Shown here one piece after another: positions 1 to 10,700 of a stretch of 29,662 nucleotides of DNA. Position 1 is the first letter of the stretch; each line of letters starts with the position of its first letter. A model generated the notes under the pieces. That model ran no database searches and was not told where the DNA came from. It saw only the letters and a list, made by a program, of their open reading frames with translations. Location: positions 149,593 through 179,254 of the forward strand of contig NW_014577592.1 in NCBI RefSeq assembly GCF_000485595.1, written 5' to 3'. The position numbers and the translations under genes were made by a program. Source of the DNA: Priapulus caudatus. Lineage: Eukaryota; Priapulida; Priapulimorpha; Priapulimorphida; Priapulidae.

Positions 1-55
<55 letters not shown>

Positions 56-58
56 TGT
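1..58. repeat. (GT)n microsatellite at window edge
   Basis: An almost pure GT dinucleotide run ends in a short GC-rich interruption. It carries no coding signal. It continues past the left edge of the window. Confidence 0.95.
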
Positions 59-3000
59 GTCTGATAGCAAAATATGAACATTACGGGCCTTTACGGCCAG
101 GGAAGCTATCGAAACAAGGCTGTATGACGCGCCCACTAACAGCACAGGAATACGTTAAATCAACATTGTGACTGCATGACGCAAAGTTAGGCCTGCGCCG
201 CGAACTATATGGTACACGCGCGCGCACTCTGCCGCGTGCGTATAAGAAAATGGAATATGTAGCGAACCAGGAACAAAATCTAGCACAATCCGTGGTTGCA
301 TCATAGATATAGAGTATCTTTATTCTATGCCTATGGTTGCATCAGAGCATAGGTTTAATATATACATATAGGTTTAATTATTCAATTATTTTTTTCTTGC
401 CTACTTGCAGGTGCATGACGAGATGGAATCAGTGGCCAGGGAAAACCATTTGTAACGAGGAACGACTACCGTGTACGAAATGCCATGGTGGTGTTTTCAA
501 GATTCTAGCACAGCGGATAAGAAAGAGAAAGAACGGCCTCTTATGCTTGGCGGATATACATTTTATAACACCAGCTCTCTGGAACTATTTAATATTCATA
601 TTCATACCAGCAATCTCATGAAGCGTGCTAGTTGTAAAACAAGACTGATCCAATCTGTATTGCATAGCGCTATAAACCAGCGGTGAATAACCGCTTGCAC
701 CGAACGTCAAATTCGTTCTCACCACATTTACATTTACATTTAATTAGATTACGCTGGTTGTTATTCTAGTATAAGACCGGTTTTCTTTAGCGTTTTTGAC
801 GTTTCGTGGCTCAAACAGAATTCAACTTGGAATAATAATGTATATGAAGACTGTTTCTCCGATGATTTGCTGTTACGGCCGTCCGCATTGTTGCACTGTG
901 CAAGTTTCCATTTTCAATGGCATTGTTTTTTTTTCCCGATCGCACATGCACGTTCTAAATTTGGGACCGGCCAGAGAAAAATCGCTAAATTATCATTAGA
1001 CTCATAGCCTTCTCCCATCTCTCTCATGCGTGTCTTCCTGGTTCTCCTTGCCCGCGCTAGTATATGCCGCCAAGCAGTTCTTTCATCAAAAGTCCTTTCA
1101 CAGCAAAAAACCTTTCTCCTTTTCACCGCGGTTTGCTATCTACGTTTTGTATAGTAACTTTGTACATTTTTGCATACATCGTATGTTTGCCATACAATGT
1201 ATAACTTGTAAATATTTGACAGAAGGGGTTCAGTGGATTGAGCGGACACGGATCGGTAAAATGCTTGAAGGCCTGTCTCTACTTAGAAAACCATTTTTGT
1301 CTATGATGACGTTTCATGGTGCCTCATCTACCACTCACTTCAAAGCAGGTTAATTATTGTCCTTCTGTTATCTAGTTGGGAATATGGGGCTCTTTCTGCA
1401 AATCCGTTTTATATTTTACATTTTTATATCACAAAGATATTTTACACCGACTCTGCATTGATAAATATTGTTCACGAATATTGCGTTGTAATATATATTT
1501 TCAATCTAGAATGTGATAGTTCGGGTAACTATGATTATTGCAGATAGGCAAGATATCTTAAACGGCTGCGACACGTGTAATGTTGTTTAGATATGCTGTG
1601 TGCTTGCAAAACTGGAAGTAGAAATATTTTGTGTCGACAAAGATATTTAACATTCCAACGCTATTTTTATTACATTGTACGTTACTTCTGCTTTGATAAC
1701 TTTTCAGTACTACATTACTATGCAGACTAAATACTGTTTGAATATTTTTTGAAAACGAATTCTTGATAGATTCAATTTTGCTCCGTTCAACAAAGAACAA
1801 GTAGCAGGCAATTATAAACTATTAGCAGTTGTAGCGAATTTATATGCGAGCTTCATCTTATTTTGTTGACGTACAATCGTGCGTCAAACAAAATGTCAAA
1901 ACAAACATTGGATTGCCCGAATTTTTATACAAAAATTATAATTGAACAATGTTTTGTTTGTAATATAGCCAGTGCCACTCTGTATTGTTTTATTTGAAAG
2001 CGTATATAAGAATTATCTCACTACATAACACGATAACAGTACTCCCTGAATAGCGATTATCATCAGTTGCAGCTTAATTGAGTTGCTTCACTATATTTTC
2101 TGTCCGTAATTTTACTTTTCACAATTTTCCTCATAATTCTGGTGCTTAAAAGCTGATTTAAGAAACCCACCTAACTCTCAGCTATGCCAACTATCTCGGT
2201 AGAAACTCGCTGGAAAGACGTCTGGTGTCATGTTGGAACTACATTACCACGACTGAAACCCCTAACTGCAAGGATTCAATCTTGCACCCTTCATCTTACT
2301 TAACTACTTCAGCGAACTGCTGCCCTCTGCATGGATAACTGTAATTTACAAGTATGTACAAAGCCATCTACTTCAGATTACCTTTACAGAAGCTCTCTCT
2401 CTCCCCTTTCTCTCGCTCTCTATTTCCTGCACGTAACACTATTTGCTTCTCACTTTTTGGAGGTCTGCCAGAAAAGTCAAGCTGGAACAACAATCTACTC
2501 AACTGTTGGGTTTTGTACTCTCTGTAGCCATGAGCAATTATTCACTAGGACAGAAAAGGCCTCTATGACGGCAATGGTTACAGGCCATCGATAGCCTGCA
2601 ATGATTTCAATGAGCCTACCTTCATGGGAACATTATCACCTGACCACATTAAGTCTTTCATTGAGACTTATAGTGTGTAGAAACTTATTCGGTTACTGAC
2701 GTATGGTGGCATCTCCTATTAACTTAGCCACAAGCTACCTTCTCGATTTTCACTATGTGGCGAGAAGGCGTTTCCTACGATGTTAAACAGTTGTAGAGCC
2801 TGGTCGGGCTACTATTAACCTAATTCGGTTTCGTATATCAACCGCTCAGATCGAAATGGTGATCATGCAGCTTTCTAGCATGTCTAGCACAGTGTGAATG
2901 ATGCAAAATTTGCTAAAACAACGACAGTATCCCGATACATTGACAGTGAATAACAATACTAAATATATGAAGTGGCACATATGTGACATTGGTCAATTGG

Positions 3001-3300
3001 GTCAAACGTTATTCTCACAAGTAATAAATACTCTACATACAAAGTTAGTATTGCACTTAACTCGCGTGCACCAATATACCAGTGCGCGTAGGCTTAACCC
3101 CTAGAGCAGCTAATGCGTCAGCAAGTCTTCCCTAACCTCACGTCCAACTTCGAGGCTGTCCAGCTTCAATTGCCAAAACCTACAACCCTAGCAACTACGA
3201 AATGCTTTCTCTTGCTCCTACCTTCACTGACTCCCCACTGCCAACCCACCATCTCAGGCAGTTCTCACAATGAGATAATAATTTCTGCTACCATCAAGGC
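59..3300. other. AT-rich region without a convincing gene
   Basis: This 3.2-kb stretch lies beyond the 3' end of DBT. Open frames here are short, AT-rich in composition and resemble no family I know. A CT-rich run sits near 2393-2430. No canonical AATAAA for DBT is visible on the minus strand in the 300 bases after its stop codon, so the end of the DBT 3' UTR cannot be placed. Confidence 0.5.
411..455 (+). other. Possible terminal coding exon, unidentified
   Basis: A long pyrimidine tract ending in TTGCAG stands just before 411, a textbook 3' splice site. In one frame the following 45 nt read VHDEMESVARENHL and then TAA, which could be the last exon of a plus-strand gene. In a second frame the sequence stays open to about 621 and contains a CxxC pair. 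No upstream exon is visible in the first 400 bases and I recognise neither peptide, so this may be chance. Confidence 0.15.
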
Positions 3301-3304
3301 TCGC

Positions 3305-3472
3305 TCACTTCAGGTCCAATATCATGGATGCCGGATTCTCCAAGTAGCCCTTCCATATATTGGAGAACCGTGCCATGGTGGCGCCATCTATGAGCCGGTG
3401 ATCGGCCGACCAGCTGATGTTCATGATGTGAGCTTTAACTACGCTTCCGTTCTCATCAAACCTTGGAAGGCT
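3305..3472 (-). CDS. DBT: DBT exon 11 (active-site motif and stop)
   Basis: It encodes [20 protein letters not shown], then [20 protein letters not shown] and [11 protein letters not shown], followed by TGA. The catalytic His and Asp of the acyltransferase motif HRxxDG are present. A plus-strand open frame over the same bases is only its shadow. Confidence 0.97.
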   Translation of the reverse strand, partial: SLPRFDENGSVVKAHIMNISWSADHRLIDGATMARFSNIWKGYLENPASMILDLK

Positions 3473-4520
3473 CTGAAGAGCCATGAAAACCCATCACAAT
3501 TACTTACTTCACATGATATAATATGCATATATAAAAATGTTTAAAATTTGCATGATTTTTTTTCCCAATTTCAATTATTGCAATATATTTAATATTGCAG
3601 GACAAGACACAGGAGTGAGAACTGGAATTACCTATAGGCAATTTCAAATTTATGTCTGAAATTCCAGTAACAAGATTTTGTAAAACAATTCTCACCTGAA
3701 TTTTCCCTATTGCTCCTATAGCAACTGATGGAGGTATAAGTACAGGTTTTGCATATGTGCCACCAATCTGAAAACCAACAAACAATATTAAGCTCAACTA
3801 TGTAAAATGCAAAAATCATTTCCATTTCTATCCACAAGCATGGAAATATTAAACAATAATGTGAAAATATATTAATTTGCTATATGGCTAAGAAAAATAC
3901 GGGATTGTATTGATACCGAGCATATCACGTGCAACAAAATAAAAAACGAATATTTCCCACTAAAAATCACCGATGACCACTATGTGTGGCAAATTAAAGG
4001 TTTAAAGCAAAGGACAAGGGCAACATATCAGATCTGGTAACAACCTGTGAATGCACTACGAGATTCCATGCCAAACTCCATAATATAATAATGCAAATAT
4101 AATTAAAATTTCCCATATATTTCCATAATTTCCATAAAATACATAATTTCCATAAAATTTCCATAATTAAAATACTCCAAATATAATAATGTACCCGACA
4201 CATATCACTGTGATTGGATATTCTTTCCTAGTATTATTTACTCTCACTTTTACATATGACAAATCAATTATTGTCTGGTTGTGATAGAAACATGGAGTTT
4301 TGTGGACTGAGGAAATCAATGTTGCCCAAGACCGGAGCTGGAGGGCAACATTGATTTTCTGAGTCCACAAAACTCCACGCTTCCCCCACAACCAGGCAAT
4401 AATTGTATATATATATATGTGCGTGTGTGTGTGCGTGCGTGTTGTGTGTGCATGCGTGCGTGCGAGTGTGCGTGTGTGTGTGTGTGTGCGTGTGCGTGCG
4501 TGTTGTGTGTGCATGCGTGC

Positions 4521-4556
<36 letters not shown>

Positions 4557-4678
4557 GCGTGTGTGTGCGTGCGTGCCTGTTCTCACACTATTTATAGTAG
4601 CTCCCATAGAGCGTTATCTCAAATTCTTTGTGTTCACGTACAACGACGTTCACTCTCGTGACAATGACAAACGAATGC

Positions 4679-4717
<39 letters not shown>

Positions 4718-7700
4718 CCCACCGTGCCGATGTTGGAGAGGGAGAACGTGGTTCCGGAGAGGTCGGCCGTGCCGATCTTCCCACTGCTGGCCAGTGGTTG
4801 CAGTCTCGCCAGCTCTATGGCAATCTCGAACACGCTCAACGCCTGCGTGTTCTTCACGTTCGGAACAATCAGTCCGTCCGGAGTGTCCATCGCAATGCCG
4901 ATATTGTGAGAAGCCTAACAGTAACAGCCCGAGAATAAACAACCACTGCCGATATTGTGAGAAGCCTAACAGTAACAGCCCGAGAATAAACAACCACTGC
5001 TGTAGAACTTTACCGTCACACCCGTACGTAAACGGTCATTTAAACTTTAATAATTTTAATTTTAATAATTTTATAAATACCAGTGAGTACTGTAGTAGTC
5101 GATAAAATACGAGAACGGTCAGGAAGACCGTAGCGTATGAAATCCTTGCTTTAAATTAAGACTGCACGAGAATGCACAATCACTGCTGTAATTACAGTCA
5201 CAACGGTCATTTAAACTTTAATACTTTTATTAATACCAGTCAGTACTGTAGTAGTCGATAAAATACGAGAACAATCAGGAAGACCGTAGCGTATGAAATC
5301 CTTGCTTTAAATTAAGACTGCACGAGAATGCACAATCACCGCTGTAATTACAGTCACAACGGTCATTTTAATTTTAATAATTTTATAAATACCAGTGAGT
5401 ACTGTAGTAGTCGATAAAATACGAGAACGGTCAGGAAGACCGTATGAAATCCTTGCTTTAAATTAAGACTGCACGAAAATGCACAACGGCCGCTGTAATT
5501 ACAGTCACACCCGGCGTACATAAATGGTCATTTAAAGCAAGGATTTCATAGTCTTCCTGCCCGTTCTCGTATTTTTCAGGCTACTACATGTACTACAGTA
5601 CTCACTGGTATTGCTTGCGCAACAGTAAGTGTCTAAAATAAGGCTAACGTGTCTTACTTAGAACACTGGTATACCTTTATTTTAACAAAAATATACAACA
5701 ATCGAAATTCGTATGTTTACATCGTGTTGACGCGGTTACTTGGTGATGACACTTGTTTCACTTTTTTTAAACTGCAGTAATCACTAACATGTTCGCTATT
5801 TGCTAAAATAATATTTTGCTATATACATATATTTTTCTCGATTGTGCAATTATTTATTAAACAAGTTATTATATATTTATAAAAGGGAATGGCAAAAGAG
5901 AATTTTCCATACAAGTATTTTCATTTTATAGAGGCGACTCCAGTATGTAACTGTCATTCAAGGAAAGATAAATTGTTCGTTAGCGAAAGAGGCGTTATTC
6001 CTATCAAATGTTACCGCTAATAGAGTTAGTTTGTGTGCGTAATGTTAACATAGGCAAGTATAATTTTTCCCCGAATATTAATAAATATTCAGCAACATAG
6101 CCATTGTTTCCCCCAGAAATGTTAGAGGGCACGTCCTTCATGGATGGATGGGGAGGGCATGGGAGGCGGTTGTACCAATTGAAGTCAATTACGTGTGTCA
6201 TAAGTGTCATAAGTCATTTACCCAATACACAGGTACACCTGATCAGTTTGGAGGGATTATTTTGATTATTTTGGAGATGTATACATCAACCTGTAAAATC
6301 CCAGCACGTCTGTGTTGGAATTGTCAAAAGTAAACATGGGTAGAAATTTAGGTCTGCCGATTCGGCAATTAGTGCTGCAAATCAGAGGATTTATTATGGG
6401 ATAGCTACAGCTTTGAAGGCATGTCAGACTCGACATGCGTTAAAAGCCTAGGAAGAACCCTGATAACCACGGCGCAAATAGGTTGTAGTAAGCACTGACC
6501 TTGTAGATTATATTCTCCTGCTTATCATCCATGATCGCATTAAGAATTGGGTAGTGGTGGAGAGCCATCGACGCTGCCTGCACGAGAACAGATAACCGAT
6601 CACTGCACATGCACGTATTCTTAACGGTCTAGTTTCAAGAGACATCACCACCTGCACGTATACGGGCGTGCACGCCACACCACTGTGCCTACTCACTTAC
6701 AACCACACGTACTGTCATACACCGGCCGAAACGCATACACATACAAACACGTATGTAGCTCACGTGAGCGTACGTAGAAATGCCCAGGGCAGCCCGGCAC
6801 GGAAACATTTACTGGATATAACACAAATATATTGCAGATGGTGACTGAACTGCAGCCAGTTCTTTCCGGCAAACTGCGGCAGGACTACGTCACCTTGATG
6901 AGGAACGGCATATAGGTGAACTTGATTCCACGACGCGCAGCCAGCTCTTTTAGGTTCGCTTTCTGGTGTGCTAGCTCAGTCATGTCCACCTAACAACAGT
7001 GTGCAGTGTACCATGTTAGTAATCCCGTTGAAATTTCACAAATTATTAGGGTGTATTAGGTTCCACGTTCGATTATAGTTAAGGGCTTACCTATGGGATA
7101 TTAATGGGAGAGCAAGAAGGGAAACAGGGTATATGAACTTTAAATCTAATAATACAGCAGCAGACTTGTTTAAAGAGATCATCATTGAAATGCCTCTACA
7201 TTTGCTTTCTGTTGTGCCAACTCAGTCACATCCACTTGATAACATCAGGAGTGGATAATAGAGAATCTCTATTATCCACTCCCGATAACATTGCATGAAG
7301 TACTATAATCAGACTCCTACTAAGATTATATATGCCTTCTAATACAATAAACAACGTGTAACTGAACTTAGACTCAGATATCACAGTGACAGATAGTCAC
7401 TGGGCCTCACCAACTGACCTCATCGCAGTAGCCAAAGTGAGGTATGCTCAATGACTCCTGCATTGTCTTTACCATGGTCCGAGTGTAGCCCTTGATCTTC
7501 TCGGTTCTATCTTGACCGATAACTATGGGGGCAGCACGAACTGGGACAGGAGCAGGAGGAGAGGGAGATGCCTTGGGTGGCAGAACGGGCAATGTTGGCG
7601 GCACAAATGCCTTTGTCTCCGGTGTTGGTGCTGTAAGAATTTGAGCAAAGCACAATGGAAATATACACCATGAAAACGTATCAAATTAGTAATCAATAGC

Positions 7701-10700
7701 TCACTCGAGATGCAGACAGATCTTTAATCAATAATAAGACAACAAATGTTTTTCCTGCTATGATAAATACTGGGGTACTATTTGGTATAACAGTCACAGA
7801 GAACTGATATTGCTGTGGAATTGCCTATTTACCTGTGGGGGGTATGCCAGTGTTTAGAGCAGCTATGTGCTTCATAATATCCTCCTTCATTACCCTACCA
7901 TCCTTTCCTGTTCCAGTGACATCGCTCAATTTTATCTGCATAATCCCCACAAAATAAATATAATGACTATACGAGTTTACTGTAGGACCAGTTACGTGTC
8001 TACTGCTGATCCTACGCACAGGAATAATGTACGGGGAACTTTAGTGGCACTCCACATCAACGTGCAGCCATGATTTGCACGGTCAGTTTTGAAACTGCAC
8101 GGCCAAAAATGTGTAGCACAGCCTAAAATATTGATCTAAAGCCGTGTACATGTGTAAAATTGCACTCCCAAATATTTTTTCTGCACTCCCACAATACTCA
8201 TTCCTGGCTAATATCCTGCTCCACATCAGTGATAATTCACGCGATCTGCATTAACCTATACAATGCGCGACGTCGTGTGCATCTTGGCGTGAGGAATGCT
8301 CACATTGTTTTCTATGGCTAGCCTGCGCACAGCGGGCGTAGCAAGCACTTTGCCATCAGTAGCCTGCCGCACAACTTCCTCCATCGTCGTCGGTCGTGAC
8401 ACTGTCGAATCCTCGAGGGAATCCACCTCTTCATCTAAAGACAAAGATTTCGATCATATGATTATTTCACCCCAAGTTACGGAAGACGATGAAGGGGAAA
8501 GATTATGCGAGGAGAACTGTGGGGCATAATCAGAATGATTTCAAAATAAGCGCAGGAGTGTTGGAAAAACAGGACTGTAAGTGGAAATGTAATAGAATAA
8601 AATTATCAGACACATACCCATACTAGTATTTTGACTAACTGAGGAAAACTAAAATAGTAACAGCAATAGTTGCCGTAAGAATTCCCAATGGCGAGTGACA
8701 GGAATGCTGTTATGAATTGCCACATCGATAAGCTATTTAAAGCCAAGACACCTAACGCCACTTTTGAAAATGTCTGATTTTTGATATGCCATCAGAAAGA
8801 ATATTTTTCTTTCTGTTTATTCGTTCTTCGATCTATCCATCTACCTAAATGTATCTATATCTATTCAATACATCTATCCATACATCCATCCACCCACCCA
8901 TGCATGCATGCACTATCCATCCATCCATCTAGCTATCTAGCTGTTCGTCTGTTCACCCAACTCTTCACCAACCATTATCAATTCATATCGCTATCACAAG
9001 ATATGATGCAAAAAACCTACACTACAGGTCCTCTGTGGTTATTACCTTTCTCATCCTCATCCAGCTCTATCTCTACCAGAGGATGTCCAACTAAAGCCAC
9101 GCCATCGACCTCATGGTAGAGCTTCTTGATGACACCGTCATACCGGCTAGTGATCGTCACCGACGCCTTGTCACTCTGCACCTCACAGACGCTATCGAAC
9201 TGTGCGACACGATCACCCGTGCTCACGTACCTGCATTACCAAGTACAAGGGCCAGCACTCAGATGTATTCTATACTGGCCACGAGGACGACCTATCAAGC
9301 ACTCAGTCTGCACACAAGATCTACATTAGCACCGACTATTGGAAGATATTTGCATTGTCACAAGCACCACGTTCACAACAAACTAATGAATATCTTATGA
9401 CATACCATTCTTTCAGGTGCACTTCTCTGATGCCTTCTCCTATGTCCGACAGCTTGAAAGTCACACGCTGCCCCAGCAAAGCTGTCGTAAAGCCAAATTC
9501 ATTAGAGTAGGTAGAAGCTTTTATATAATATATTATTCATGAATTTTGCTTAAATATATCTGTTATGTAGATATTACTTCTTAAGAATATTGTGCACACT
9601 GTAAAAACTCAGTTAGGCAGGTTCTAACCATGAAACTAATTTATAGGTAACATGTGATGTAACTTCCCCCGAGAGGTCCCTATTTAGTCTACAGAATAAT
9701 AAAATTATATTTTCATCAGTAGTTGCACTCGTTGCTGACTTGCTGTGGTGAAAATTTGGCCCACTTTGGAAAATGCTGAAGTAGTTCCAAACCACTATGG
9801 AACCACTATGGTAGTAGGAAAACCATTATGTTCCCAAAAGCATGTTCCCAATTTTAGCTGGTAAGGTTACCCATGTAACATCACTACGTTGGTATCACGA
9901 ATTCTGGCTTAACAAAACCTGGGTAACTCCAGGTACCCTGAAAGGCATCGTGCTGCTCATCATTGATGATGGTTCTATATATATATATATATATAATGAC
10001 AATAACAATGACAATTTGACTAATACAGTTGTAGTAACAGTAATACCTGTTGAGCTATGGAGATTCCTGAATGGTTGGCTGATTGGTAAAGCCCTGAATG
10101 GAACAAGCCAAGTGTTTCCATGCCGCACAGTAGTTGGCGAATCATGTAATGTTTGATTAATGAAAATTCTACTACAACTTGTGCCAACACACCTGTGCAG
10201 ATTCTACAGAAACAAAGAAAGTTAATCAAATTAAAAACACCTAAACTGACAAACCATTTAAAGTTGATAAAAGTGACAGATGTACACTATGGATCTTACT
10301 TGCAATAGACAAATTTGCATTTTACTATTGACTAGGTAAGATGGCCAGGTTTCATATCCAGTATCAGTATGAGATAACAGAAACAATAAAACATATTTTG
10401 ACAGGGCTTTACTGGTTTTCTGATTCTGACTGTCATGCATGGCAAGAGCAGTGATTAGGCTAATCATTAGCATCTAACAAATGATTGAATGCAATGAATT
10501 TGAATTTGTTTCATCAATGATCAAACAAGGGACATACTAGCCTGACCAGGGTCGACAACTGTTTTATGTCATAGTGGCCTGACACCTTTCTATATGAAAC
10601 ATTATATTTTTTGTTTTTTTTAAGAGCAAATGCGTCACGGGATGCCTGAGAAAAGCTCGCCGTGGAGATATAGATGTGACGCGACATATGCTCTTGAAAC

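Noticed and set aside
3113-3544. Plus-strand open frame of 143 codons
   Set aside because: It overlaps the last DBT exon in antisense; the minus strand carries the clear DHRLIDG active-site exon.
4265-4405. Hairpin as a transcription terminator or CRISPR repeat
   Set aside because: The window is eukaryotic and the structure is single and intronic; neither bacterial interpretation applies.
6148-6333. Small frame with two CxxC pairs suggesting a zinc ribbon
   Set aside because: Spacing does not fit a known zinc-binding domain, it lies inside a DBT intron, and no splice sites or homology support it.
8296-8529. Plus-strand open frame of 77 codons
   Set aside because: Antisense shadow of DBT exon 4; conservation is on the minus strand.
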